This document shows positions 34,753 to 47,015 of a DNA stretch of 64,000 nucleotides, piece by piece. How positions within the stretch are numbered: the stretch's first letter is position 1; each line of letters starts with the position of its first letter. Made by a program: the position numbers and the translations under genes. Origin of the DNA: Zhengitettix transpicula (lineage: Eukaryota > Arthropoda > Insecta > Orthoptera > Tetrigidae); assembly GCA_037074705.1 (NCBI GenBank), contig CM073590.1, positions 8,076,001-8,140,000 on the forward strand. The letters run 5' to 3'. The notes under the pieces are model-generated. The model had not been told where the DNA came from. It worked only from the letters and a program-made list of their open reading frames with translations, and made no database searches.

Positions 34753-36700
34753 TTATATAGATCCAGACTTTAGTAGTAGACACAGTAAAACTACAGTCTT
34801 GATATATGATGGATATAAATATTAATATAAATTTAATATATTTATATAATATTATTTTTAAAAGTAACTTTCTTCCTCCACATTTAGTGTAAATATAGAT
34901 TTCAATATTTGATTACAAATAATAATAGAAATGCGTTTTTACTTGTTTTTTTTTAATACGGAGGTGGATCTTGGCAACGAAATTTTGTGATCGAAAAATT
35001 AACAACATTGTTACTACAGTGAATGTAACATTCACGTGGTATGTTGTCAGCGTTCTGTTAGTTATCGCACTATTTTCGGAGATCCTGATTGCGTTACTTG
35101 AAGTCGGTTAAAAAAAGTAGTCAAATAACAATGAAAATTAAATGACAAAATAAATAAACACAACGTTTCTGTAATCCTTGATGCATTCGTCAGGTGTTTA
35201 AAAAGACAAGAGCGACCAATGCACAAAGTAGGTGACAAACTTAATAAGTACAGCTAAAATGGGTTTCCGATAATATGTTTGAAATTCATATTGTAATAAC
35301 GAAAGCAACAAGGATTGCAGAAACTTTTTAAGTTATTTGTTTGGTCAATTAATTTTTGTATAATTTGGCTACTTCTTCATCTAATTCGTAAAATTTTAAC
35401 ATTATATTTTATAATTTGCGTAATATACAAAGAGTTTTTGTTTACGGTGGCGTGTACTAATTGTTTTTTTATACGTCGGTGTGTCATATTTTAGAGGAAC
35501 ATAAATATTTTTTTTAAAAAAAAGTTGCATAAACGTAACCGAATTTTAATTATTGTCGTTTGTCGCTTCGTAATGATTTCCTGGATAATTTATTGGAAAT
35601 TTTTGACTCAAGAGAATAGTTCGCTTATATGTCTTAATCCTAAACATTTTATAGCATTTCCCTTTACAAGAAATACATTTGTCTCATCCTTTTCTTCAGT
35701 CCCAGAAGAAATAATAAAGACCATTTTTTGTAAAGTTCTTAATAATTGTCTGCGAAGGCTTCACCGCTGTCTCAGTTCGTGAAAAAATGTTTTTCACGTT
35801 GTTTCTTCATATAGAGAGAAATAAAATCAGTTACTTCTAAATCCGTGGGGAGGGCGGGGAGGGGGGGGGGGAAAGAAATACATACGCTTGGATTTTTGCG
35901 AGATATTCAGCAAGACAATTTCATTGTCGTGGTGCAGCATCAAAACTATAATACCAAAAAATCTCCAAGGCAGCATTTAAAAGTATCCCTATAGTTATGT
36001 GTGCTGAATCGACATTCTAGATGGAAATTTCTGAATATCCAAACGTGCACATTGTATTATTTATTCATTTTTTGACTCATTTATTGCCACAATGATACAG
36101 AAAAGTTTCAATGCCAGTGAACGTCATTAAAACGTGGCGGATATATCTTTACACTCGGTTAGAAACCCGAGAAGAGTTCATTCATTCTTTACACCGAGAA
36201 AGACTGCATTATTTATGATTATTCTTCATTGAACAGGGATGCTTGAAGATAAAAATAGTTGATTCACGCGACTGGTCCCCCCAGTACGTCCACGCACTTT
36301 CATTTGCAGTGCTTTTGCGTTAGATATAATTATCATATGACTGATGTATTCATCTCCCCCTATATACGTGTAAATTTAATTTAATATTTTGTGTTCGGAA
36401 ATCAGAGAACACCATCACAGTCTCTGCTTCTTTGGGATTTTCCATGTCCTCAGTTATGGTGCTCCCGTCATCATCCGGGACTACGTTAATTTGTTTTACT
36501 TTATTTAAAACGAGCCAGTGTAATTACTTCATTCGTGGAGTGCTTAAGTGCAAATTATTTGATATTACATGTAACATTTTATCTGTCGTCTCTTTTTCCA
36601 CCACCCCTCTATCTCCCTCTTTTTCTAGAGTTCCCGCCCGACAATTTTATTACTATGAAGAATGAATACTTTAGCGCGAATGTGGTGCGATTTTAGGCTG
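34753..36700. other. Gene-free DNA with poly-G tract and hairpin signature
   Basis: Holds a G-rich run (about 35849-35870) and a minus-strand TGACGAATGCATCAAGGATT..GAAACG signature at about 35160-35198. Open frames at 35525-35782 and 36432-36665 have no recognised domain. Confidence 0.45.
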
Positions 36701-37020
36701 GTAATGTTTTTTTTAATCTTTTTTGTGCTGCTGCGCTTTGGATCTCCCCTCCCCTGGCTAATTGAAGCGATGCTCCTGTATTGTAGAGGCAGTCCTGTGC
36801 AGCTATGTGGACCCCGCGCCTGCCAGCCAAGCCTTCAGGATCGTCCTACTGCAATCGCACGATCTCATTGCACAGGTTAGCCCTTTTAAAAAATCTTCTT
36901 CTGCTCGCTTCTCTTTGGAGTGCGGTTCTTTTTTGGAGGAGGGAAAACTTTCCGTGCAAATGAATTCACAGGGCTCTATTAGTTATCCACAGTCGTGGCC
37001 CCGAAAGTATATAGCAACAT
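36700..37020. promoter_or_regulatory. GC-richer island, candidate cis-regulatory element
   Basis: GC rise with overlapping short frames (36662-36880, 36762-37022, both +) that share no motif I know. Words such as GACCCCGCGCCTGCCAGCCA stand out from the AT-rich flanks. Function unknown. Confidence 0.25.
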
Positions 37021-38375
37021 GATCTATCCAATTGAAGTTTATACACGAAATTGTTCTCATTATTTCAGGAAGTCGGGGAATAATTAACATTTTTATGACA
37101 AAAATTAGTACTGCGTGGTTATAAGAAAATAAATTCTGGGCATTTACATTTTTCAGTCATGGGGAAAATCGCAGAACTTTCTTAATGTGCATAACATAAT
37201 AATGCAATAAATATGAGACTGGAATAATAAAAATAACAGGTTAGTAATGGATATGCAGCATACTCGAGCAAACTTGGTCATTTATTTCCATAAGAAGCAA
37301 GAAAGGAAACAGACACCTTTCAAGCCAACCATAATTTAGTTGGATTGCTCTATTCATGATAGTCACGGAATCTTGGAATGTTATATTGCGCTGACGGTTA
37401 ATTGATTAAAATCTCTGTAACGCTAAATTAATAACAGATAATAATGTTTTGTCACGGACAATATGGTCACAAAACAGGTCGTTACTCGGTACTAACAGTT
37501 TCAAACTAATTGGAAATTTGAGTAACAAAAATGTTCTGCTTTTATGTTTACATTGTGTGTTTGTTTTAATTAACTCTAACAATGCAGCGTTAATCCTCCT
37601 TTAAATTTAAGGGCTTACTAATCGAGCATCATAATTAGAGTAAACAATATATACACATCAGGTCTCTGGCTAAAAGCAGCGCAACGTAGCGAAAAAATTA
37701 TTCGCACTTTGAAGGGAAACATAGAGTAAAGTCACAACTGAGTAATTAACTTAAGTGGCTGAAGTTTCACGATGAAACCAACAAAACATGTGGAGGCAGT
37801 AATGAAATATTAAAACAGTAACTTTTCAGATCCTTAAAAATATTATTTCAATATTAAAATAGAATTCAATGCTTCAATTGAGTTGCCATCTGCAACGGCA
37901 AATATAAAATTTATATGAATATCATTAAAAATTGAAATTAACCTTAAAATGACAACTAAATTTCCTGGGTTCCAATAAATATATATCACGTACAATTCTA
38001 CATACCTCTAAATAATTCAAAATTATGAAATTACAAATTCTTCGTTAAAAGGTACAATTTTAAAAATAGACGCCATATATCCGGAAATGTGTGATTGTAA
38101 GAATTGAAATATATCTCTCGTCGAAACGGTAAACCAACGAGCTCAGAAAACATTTTCAAAACATTTCTCGAGATAATAGGATTAATGTTTTAGGTGATTC
38201 AACATATATATATATTTGTTTAGCAATCAGAATAATATATAATTCTATGAGCTAAATTTCTGCCGGTTGTCAGATGTACTGGTTGCAAGAACTTTATCAC
38301 GGAGATATTCAATTATATAGCCTGTAGTATTTAAATCATGAGAAATAAAACTATTATTTAAATTAATTCTCTTCG
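37021..38375. other. Gene-free AT-rich DNA
   Basis: Nothing recognisable apart from ordinary AT-rich words. No frame of interest. Confidence 0.5.
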
Positions 38376-38732
38376 TCACATCTTTTTCAGTGTTTTGCCC
38401 GTCACTAGTTCTAGGAGTCGGTCCAGTAGTGGATTAGGATGATTGTCCAGAACCGCGTGATACTTCATGACATCTTTCGGATGTCTTCCTGCACTGTAGG
38501 AACTTGTAGATCTGTATGCAGCGTGAGGTTCTTTACATGCCATTGAGCGTTCGCAAATTGACGGGGTATATTGGATTGGCACGTTTGGATGATTGCTATA
38601 AAGGGATAGAATGAACAAAATTCGCGAATAACGAATTACCGGGAAGGTGGAAATTGCTTTTGAGTAAGTTGCATGCTTCGTACTGAGATAACGCCTGTTA
38701 AAAAAGGCACATCTTCTAAATCTGTTCAGCAA
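38376..38732 (-). other. Unassigned open frame, 118 codons
   Basis: The minus strand is open from 38732 down to a stop at 38376, without an ATG at its upstream end. The second half has balanced amino-acid use (for example KYHAVLDNHPNPLLDRLLEL near the C-terminus) and moderate GC, unlike most chance frames here. The first half is rich in Tyr, Ser and Ile and looks random. I do not recognise a family. There is no clear splice acceptor or initiation context. It may be an exon of an unknown antisense gene, an old transposon fragment or chance; chance is most likely. Confidence 0.2.
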
Positions 38733-38899
38733 TACAAGTACTGGCTACAACCGATCTCGAGTTTCGAAGTACGACTGCCGTTAGACGTATTCGTAATAGG
38801 TACAATGGATTGCTACGGTTCATTAAGTACCGGTAAAATGCCTTTATAGCAGCGGAGCCATGAAATATGTATGTATTATGTTAGTAGGAATAGATAAAT

Positions 38900-39060
38900 G
38901 CAACACGAATCTGCAGGCTCCGTGGCGTGTATGCGTTGCACATCCCTCCTCAGTCCCCCTCCATCTCCCCCCTTCCGCTATGCCTTCAGCTTCCCCCCCC
39001 CCTTTCCCATCCGCCGTTATTCCACCCCTAGTGTACGCGTAATTCTTGCTTTTATTCCTC
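38900..39060. repeat. Pyrimidine-rich tract
   Basis: A strongly C/T-biased strand (CCCCCTCCATCTCCCCCCTT, then a run of about ten C near 38993-39003). It could form triplex or fold unusually. No gene is implied. Confidence 0.6.
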
Positions 39061-40790
39061 CTACCACGCAACTCAGGAAGAGTTCGCAGCGACAACAACC
39101 TCCAATGCTTTGTGAAGTTTGCTGCTTGATTATAAACGCAAATCAGAGGCGCCTGTAACTGGAATCAAGGTTCATTCTTTCGAGTTTAATATTAATGCGG
39201 TATTTTTGAGCAGTTCTATAAGTACTCTAGCAAAGGGAAAGGCATGTTCTCCCTCTTTTAAAGGGTCGCAATCCTCACTTGAGGACTTCAAGATCTTCCA
39301 CAGTCGGGACAATCATTGTTATGTCTTCTTATGCATTATGTAGACAGACTTCAATATCCCACTACTTCATTCTTATTCAACCTATTATTCTATCTATGAC
39401 TAGGTTAATAAAATTTAAATCCCTTTCTAAATTCGTGACTACGATCAGGACTGGAATTTACAAGGGTCTATAATTGTCTTGCATGGGACATTATAGAACT
39501 TAAACATAATTGCAAGCAATACATGTCATTCGGTTCTTATTCTATTCGTTGGAGAATATTCTGTATTAATGACTGACGAAATACATTTTTAATAAACTAC
39601 AGATAAACTTCCGTGTTTAACTTACTATCGCGACCTAAGATTTTCTGCTTTTTAAAATAAAATCGGATTGAAATAAAACGTGTCGAATTTTAAAACCTAA
39701 AAATCATAAAACAAGACACTAAACAATATTTAAACACTGATAATAATTCTAAATATGACCTTTATACAGACAAAGTGTGAAGATCAAATTTACTATTATT
39801 ATTATTGTAACATACATTAATATCATTTTTATGTTATGTTAAATAGTCGTAATTAGGTCTAGACATGAAACATTTTACAAGCTCTACGTACAGATGGCAA
39901 GTAGAACAGAGTAAAGCTATATAAATGTATTACGATAGTGATTGTCAGGCTGCAGGAAAAATTGATTGGAACTTTGTAATGAATTTTGAGTAATGTTTCC
40001 CTATAATATTATTTGTAATGCGAATAGAGAGAGTGGTTCTAACCTTTATTTCTAACTGAGAAGAGTTTGTTTCTTTTAGAGTTAGATCACGGTTAAGTAC
40101 ATTGTAGTCCTGATTATTAAAAAATATATTTAATGTGCATAGAAACAGGAAACTAGAGATCACTGTAAACAAACAAATAATTTTGGATTGGCTAAGAATT
40201 GATGCCTGAAAAAATTGTAAAACTGCTATATGACTAGTGGCTCCTAAAAATTATTCATTGCGAAGTTCAACGGTAGTGATTTTACTGAGTATTTCATGGT
40301 CAGTGATGTAAAAATATGTGTGAGGGAAGAAGTGTACGTTGAATCCAACTTTTCAAACAAAATCAATATTTTTTCGTCTTCAGAAATGAAGGTTATGAGT
40401 CAGTCCAGAAACCCCTATATACACAGGCATACCGATTTTTGATTATCCAAGAGACACCAGTTTCTCAGATCTCGCTTCTGAACTGTTATTTGCCGTTAGA
40501 TATTGGTTGAATATTTCCTCTTCCAGAGACAATAGAAATCCTGCTGTAATCTCTAACATTTTTTTATCGCAGCATTGTAATGGAACTTCAAAAAATGAAC
40601 GTAAGTATGATAGTTAGAGGGTTATTTACATGGCCTTGTCGTCTGGTATTGGTTTCACGTTGAGCCGTGATTAAAAATATTTCCACCTTTGTCATAGGGT
40701 TACCTGCGCTTCATCACTAATGGAAATAAGTGCACTCTTGCCACTTCCGTACCGAGACTGAGAACAAGGAATGCAGCGACGGTCTGGTAC
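39061..40790. other. Gene-free AT-rich DNA
   Basis: Short frames only (39119-39343, 39279-39473 +; 39945-40172 -), with no domain recognised. Confidence 0.5.
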
Positions 40791-41110
40791 GGTTTATATT
40801 ATTTGAGCGTTCGATGCCGTGGGTCCCGATTGCTGGGGAGTTTGTGATGTCTATGAGCAGTCCATCAAGTCAGCCATAAACGGAGCGTTTATTGGTTGTT
40901 TGCGCGTGCGCGGCCATCGATCGCCAGGTGGCGAGTTTCTTGAGCGGCCAATGGCGCTGCGGGAGGTGCGGCCCCGACCAAGTAGGCGGGCAAAAGCCAC
41001 GCCCACCCCTCCTTTCTTAAAGCGCACCTATTATTAGAGTTCGCTCTCCTGTTGAGCGGGATTACGACCGGATAATCACTTCTTAACGCAGGAATGTCAA
41101 CAACATGCCG
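40791..41110. promoter_or_regulatory. CpG-rich island, candidate promoter or enhancer
   Basis: The most CpG-dense non-coding block I see (TTTGCGCGTGCGCGGCCATC, GAGCGGCCAATGGCGCTGCG). It carries a CCAAT box (40948-40952) and a KLF/Sp/Egr-like CCACGCCCACC (40997-41007). Frames in it (40819-41037 +, 40889-41128 -) have no known motif. It would suit a 5' promoter of otd or of another transcript, but no initiator/TATA pair is convincing. Confidence 0.4.
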
Positions 41111-41347
41111 CCTGTGTCTAATTAGCATCGATTGCGGTCGCTGAAAATACCCTCGTATTTATTGTAATATTATTACTCAAGTAATAGCCCGAGCTCTTTT
41201 ATTATCCTTCTACAGCCGCCAAGGGTCTTCAATTTACAGATATACTACCAACATAAAGCTTTATCAAACAAGCACGTGGAGTGCAGGAAAGCTGCAGTAA
41301 AAGTATGTATGGGCTTAGAAACTGATTCATATATTTGTATTGTATTG

Positions 41348-41391
<44 letters not shown>

Positions 41392-42289
41392 TGTGTTTCG
41401 CTGCGTGTTGTTGGTCCACGAAATGCCATATCTTAAATGAGCATATATTAAAATAAGCGATCACTTTGAGAATCCCAGTACTGTAGTTTTATAAATAATA
41501 TATATTTTTAAGGCGATCCAAGACATGTGCCTTCCATATGAAAAATAAAGATTAATTTCACATTTTGAATTTCGTTACTTTTTCTGAAATTGCCAAGGAA
41601 TGCCGAGATTAAGTTCTAGTGAAACGCCACGGTTCTTTGCCAAAATATTATTTGTACGTTTATTCATTATCAGCAATAAGCCTACCATTTTTGTAATGAT
41701 TTTAATTTTTATATCGAATGTTGTGTTGTATCATTGTAATAGCTTCGCGTAATTCAAAAATAGTGATAAAAAATAGAGCAGAAATTTTACGCGTATAGAA
41801 ACCTACATAACTGTGGTCGTCATAAGTGCGGAAGAGTTTATTTTAAAGCATAACCATACAAAAATCTTAAACCTAACCCACACATATACATCATAGGTCC
41901 GAGCTGGAAAATTATAACCATTTCAACTTCCTACAATTTGACGAACAACTGACTTGCAACTAAGCTTATTTTCATCCCAACTCACCTATATATTTTTATG
42001 TTTATTTCGTTGAATCTTTTTCTGTCTTCTCTGTATTCATCGAGTCAATAATCACCGTTAAAATACGTCTATTTTTACGTTAGCACGTTTAAAAATAATT
42101 TTAAACTGAACTTTTCCCTCGTTATATTTGGTTTTGTTCTCTCATTCAACATCTTAGATCACGTCTGCTGTAGCTTCACGTTTCTGTAAACGAAGCCGTA
42201 TTTGTTTCGTAATTTATATTTTTAAAAGAAAAGTTTTTTTGTCGATGAGCCACCAAGACTTTTTCCCCCAATTTTTTGCTCGCGTAATT
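41111..42289. other. Spacer with (AT)n microsatellite
   Basis: Holds the AT run at 41351-41389. The rest has no recognised feature. Confidence 0.5.
41351..41389. repeat. (AT)n microsatellite
   Basis: About 39 bp of AT dinucleotide repeat. Confidence 0.95.
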
Positions 42290-42900
42290 AATTCAGCCAT
42301 CACAAACAACGTTATTTGCATGCGAACCGTCACATCTTCTGAACAATGCGTTACAGTCATTCACCAGTTTACATAAAGCTCATAATGTCAAGTAGCCGTT
42401 AAGCCGGAGTTTCTTCCGGGAGTTCTTTGGCGAGTATGTTTTATCTCGACTCGCAAGTCTAATCCGGGTCGCAAACAACCCTGCACACAGCCTTGGGCGC
42501 ACGTTCCTCGCAGTTTAGTCAACACGACTCCACTTCCCCACCAGCCGTAATTAATTTTGCTCCACCACTACGAAAATAGGCACCGACCGAAATGAACGAC
42601 CGCTGGGCCTGCAAATAACTCATTTTATCGTGTAATTTGATATTGGAAAATCCATCGGTTTTCTGCTATAATTTTGTTAATTCCGCACATGTTTTAACAA
42701 TTTCAATCTCGCATCGGAAATGAACAATCGCCCGAGCGAATGGCGGAGGCGACACTCGCCCGGTAAATTGTTTTCGCTGCTGAGCGATTTAATTTTTTTT
42801 TATAGTCTGTGATGTTCGAGGTGAATTAACAACGGATTGAAAGCTGCGAAAATCGCCCGCCAACCTAACCACGAGGCAACGAAACGAAACGTAGCTATGC
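42290..42900. promoter_or_regulatory. Candidate cis-regulatory module with POU, K50 and homeodomain sites
   Basis: About 600 bp of GC-richer, non-repetitive, non-coding sequence. Visible sites are a perfect octamer ATTTGCAT (42314-42321, POU factors), TAATCC (42460-42465, Otd/Bcd-type K50 homeodomains) and TAATTAAT (42548-42555, Antp-class homeodomains). No open frame of note lies here. The site mix suits a head or neural enhancer, but each site alone is expected by chance in this much AT-rich DNA. Confidence 0.4.
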
Positions 42901-44059
42901 GGATTGATATTTTAACTGGCATTTCTCAAAATCAGTTGAAACCACACAATAAACGTACTGCGTAATGTAATATTTTCCACATTTATAGTAAATCTCAATT
43001 TAATAAGCAATTGAAAAAATATCAATTTTTTCGTAATTAACAAAGGACGTATATAAATAAAGTTTATGTAGCAGCCCTATTCGAAATTATTATCCTGGAA
43101 GTACGACGTCCGTAAACTACTTTTATTTCACGTTATTCAATTGTGATATAATATTTATTTTTATGACGATCAAGATATATTTTACAGAATTCTAGAAACT
43201 TATTTTATAATACACTTCGCTCTTTTCAGTTACTAAGATTCTCAAGGTCGATAAGTTCATCGTGGAATTATCGTAGCTGATAATTATGTCAGATGCGTGC
43301 AGAAGTGAGAAGGCATCCTTTTTCCTCATTTTACTTTTTCGGTAATACTGTAATATATTTTTTCCCGACATTATATTCAAGATTTATTAAAAACACTATA
43401 ATTTTGCAAAACTTTCAAAGCTGTATTGTTCATGGTATTAGCTTTAGCGGAATTCAGACGCAGTTTAAATACGATATGCATCACTTTATTTATTTCTCAA
43501 GGATCTACAGTCGTATTGGATAAAACTAGTATGGTTTCCATTAAATGTCTTATAATGCGGCCATGTTCTTCTTAATTCGTTTTATTCACATTAAAAAAAT
43601 TATTCCTTACATTCATGTTACTACTTAGCTTACAGACACTGTGACTTAGAATTCCTAAACCTTATGATGTAAGGTTTTGAGACAGATGGGTATAGATTGC
43701 GGCGGTATCTTTCCCTGAAGACGAATAGTTTCATGCTGTTCGAAACGTCAGTCCAATATCTACCATTTCTTACTGTCTTCAAATTCATCTCTTCAGTATT
43801 TTCACGCTCCCTATCTCAATATTTTTCGCACTCGTTTATTTGCTATTAACTCATGTATCCATCATCCTAATTTTAAATTTTGTTTTCCATCAGTTTTTGA
43901 AATATTTTGATTAATTTCTGTGTGTTATATATACTCAATAAGACGACAAGTATAGCTTTTACCTTTGTCTCATACAGTATAACGGCATTATATTTCAAAT
44001 CCATAGATAAGTGGCTGTTTTATCATCTTTGGCTTGACAGCATTGATTCCGGATAAGAA
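42901..44059. other. Gene-free DNA with one hairpin repeat signature
   Basis: CCTGAAGACGAATAGTTTCA then TGCTGTTCGAAACGTCAGTC at about 43713-43753 matches the TGAAGA-stem-GAAACGT layout. Frames at 43192-43380 (-) and 43293-43523 (+) are unremarkable. Confidence 0.45.
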
Positions 44060-44345
44060 TAAAATTTCACATTCGGTACGCAGCAAGAGGCACAGCTCGC
44101 TTCCCGAAGCGAAGCTGAAAGGCCTTTGCGCAGAAGCTCGTAATGGTCGATTAACCAGTCAATGGCAGCAGCGAGTATTGATTCGGAGCCCCCTCTGCGA
44201 TTATTCTGTTTGAAGGAAACGGGGCAGGCCTCTCAAAGTGCGCGTAAGTCGCTCGCGATTGCTAAATCCCACCAGCAACTGTAACAGCTTCTAATGGGCG
44301 CCTTCTTCTCTCTCACTGTCCACAAACAGAAAGCCAAACGGGATA
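44060..44345. promoter_or_regulatory. GC-richer island, candidate cis-regulatory element
   Basis: Compact island (CTCGCTTCCCGAAGCGAAGC, GTGCGCGTAAGTCGCTCGCG) with no frame. The palindrome GCTTCCCGAAGC lies within it. Assigned on composition only. Confidence 0.3.
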
Positions 44346-44736
44346 TTCGTTTTTCCATTATTGAAATAATTATATTCCCCATAATAACATTGTGCTACAA
44401 AAAAACCCACAATAGAACAAAGACTTAAGCCGGGGTTTTGAATGCTAATGTGTACTGTGCAAGACGAAAATTATGTATTTGTGTTGATGATATCTAAACG
44501 TCTTTATATATTCCTAAAAAAAATAAACCACGTTCATTTATCAATAGTAATGTTTCACAATTACAAATTACAACCGAAAGTTAGAAATATGATAAAATTA
44601 AAATTGAGACTATCGATTACGAGATAGATTTTCAAATCACGAGTTTCTTAAGAGAAAATACTGAGCTACACACTGAGATTAAAATGTAAATTTGTAAAAT
44701 AAATAATCGATTCATCCAATACGTCACAGAAATTTA

Positions 44737-44960
44737 TTAACTAATTCAACCAAAAAATAGGTTCATACTACGTTTCGTCCACAATTTTGGAACAGAAATA
44801 TTTTCGGTTACACCTAGGACGCAGTATATGTCTCTAAACTCATATTTATTCTAATTTAGCATATATATGCATACATTCAAAACTGCACCTGTTTACCTGG
44901 AAAAGTTCCAAAACTGTGACAAAACGTCGTATGAACTGAATTTTTGTTTGAATTAATTCA
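44737..44960. mobile_element. Fold-back element with ACGTTT arms
   Basis: The left arm (about 44737-44793: TTAACTAATTCAACC.. GTTCATACTACGTTTCGTCC.. TTTTGGAAC) is inverted at about 44905-44958 (GTTCC.. AAACGTCGTATGAAC.. AATTAATTCAT). Identity is about 80 percent by eye. The middle is AT-rich and non-coding. The arm sequence is related to the arms at 55611-55921. Confidence 0.7.
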
Positions 44961-46576
44961 TAATTTTTTCTGTAAATTGGCATATTGGCTATATTATTTA
45001 TTTATCAAACGGTAATTGTCAGATTATATTAAATATAAAATGTAAATTCTCTGAATTATGAGTTAAAGGGTATAAAGTTACTGTGATTTTTAAATATCAA
45101 GTATCCGTTTACCCTACTATTAAGAACAGTTTCCAGTGATTAATCAGTTTTTCTTCTTCCACTGCAAATATTCGCGGAGAGTTTTCACGTTGAATTAAGT
45201 TTTCCCCATTCGATCTCTGAAGTGGGGAATTTGCAATGTAGGCTGCCTACATTCATCGTCTGTATCTGATGTTGTAGTTCCCCGCCTTCATCGGTTTATT
45301 TCTGAACAAGCTACTATTGTCTAGTTAATTACATTATTATTATATCCTTAAAGTGAGTTAAGAAATCCCTTTCATAGCGAAGACGTGACAAATAAAAGCT
45401 TTTCATAGCAATGTCAACTGTCTTTTTCAGTTTACTGGCAGAGACACGAAGCTCTCCCTGTCAGCAGGCTTAGTACATATGAAAGAATTAAAGAAGGGAT
45501 TTCCAGTCAGGGTGCCGGGAGCTGTGAAAGGGGTCGCACCCTTCGTCTACAGCCTCTCGTGTGTTTCATAATGCTTCATTGTTTTAATAAAATGTATTAA
45601 TCTCACATTAAATAGCATTTTTATGTCAAAATGTATTTAATTCACCTCTCGTATTTTTTTTCCATCTGCTGTTTCATCGCAAATGGAATAAACGTTCTAA
45701 TAAAAACGTTAATGCTTTACGGAAATTCTAATAAAAACAGAATTTGGTATTTCAGCAGGAGTCGACGTAAAATACCTGGCTGAAAAAGACTCTATATAGG
45801 ATATTTAAGCGATAACGTTTTCTAAATTTGCGCACTCTTTACTGTTCTCTACTTGTACTAAGCTGCGTAACGTCTTTTTATATCGTTTAAAATTCAGGCA
45901 GAAGAGACAGAAAAATTTACATAAGAGTAAAAAACAATGAAACCGGATGGTGTAATTAGGAAGATGTGAATGAAACAAAGAAATTCATATCTAAAAGCGG
46001 GTTACGTGTAAAGCTTTTGGTCTGTTGCAACAAAAGTGTCACTCGTTGACTAAATGTAAACTACATGAAAATATCTAAAAAATAATAGTCGTGTTTTTAA
46101 AGAAATTGTTATTAATTCAAAGAAAATGCAGGTATCGGCGACAAATTAGTTATCTTTCCTATGCAACTTCCACTTATGACGTGAAATTCTGAAAACCATC
46201 TATCCTATAGAAAAAGCGGAAATACAAATATGAAAACTCGGTAAAATCTGTTTTTTAATTTACCCAGTTTAAACGGGTCGAAAAACAGTCACATTTGGGA
46301 TCCGTTTTCGTTATTATGAATAATGAATAACTTGCACAGACTCGATTCGGTGAAATGAAGTCATTTTTCACATGGAACAGCAAATACGGTTACGATTTTT
46401 TCAAAGTTTTTTTCTCGAATTTCTCCATATACACCCTTAGTTTTTTTGGTTATATTATTTATGTGATGTCATAGGAATGGATATACTCGTAGGATGTCAT
46501 TGCGAAAAGAAATATTTGTATTTACAAAGAAATTTTCTCAATTATCACCCACTAAAATATTCAAAGATATATATAG

Positions 46577-46579
<3 letters not shown>
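44961..46579. other. Gene-free AT-rich DNA
   Basis: A small GC-richer stretch at about 45440-45560 was seen. No gene was found. Confidence 0.5.

Positions 46580-46614
<35 letters not shown>
46580..46614. repeat. (AT)n microsatellite
   Basis: About 35 bp of AT repeat. Confidence 0.95.
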
Positions 46615-46617
<3 letters not shown>

Positions 46618-46639
46618 GTCAGTTGAGAACATTTCTAAT

Positions 46640-47015
46640 GACAAGTTTCCTTTCGGATCTTGCGACGGAAATCGTGCAGGGCCCTAACTGTATGGAATTG
46701 ATAAATAAATTGGGGGAACATTGGTGGCAAATTTTTTTTTCTGCAAAGAGTGTTAAAATGGAGTCAGTTGAACACGGGTTGTAGGTTTTGCCCGCTAAGC
46801 CTGCCAGCAGCTCTGTCGTATCCGTACAGCGTCGTGCTTAGCCGCCAGCCCAATTAACCTAATGACTGCGACACTCTTTGTGAAGCTTGCACTTTGATGT
46901 TGACGTTGCTAATATGTTTCCTCTCCTCGCAGGGCACAAGCCTTTCCACCAATTAACGCGTTTTACACATTTGCGCCTCAGAAGATTCTGCGGTCGCTCT
47001 TATCCGTGCAGGATG
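46640..47015. promoter_or_regulatory. GC-richer island, candidate cis-regulatory element
   Basis: Contains CAATTAACCTAATG (homeodomain-type cores, about 46852) and CACTTTGATG (TCF/Lef-like, about 46891). It also has a splice-acceptor-like TTCCTCTCCTCGCAG|G at about 46917-46932, with no partner donor that I can defend. Confidence 0.3.
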
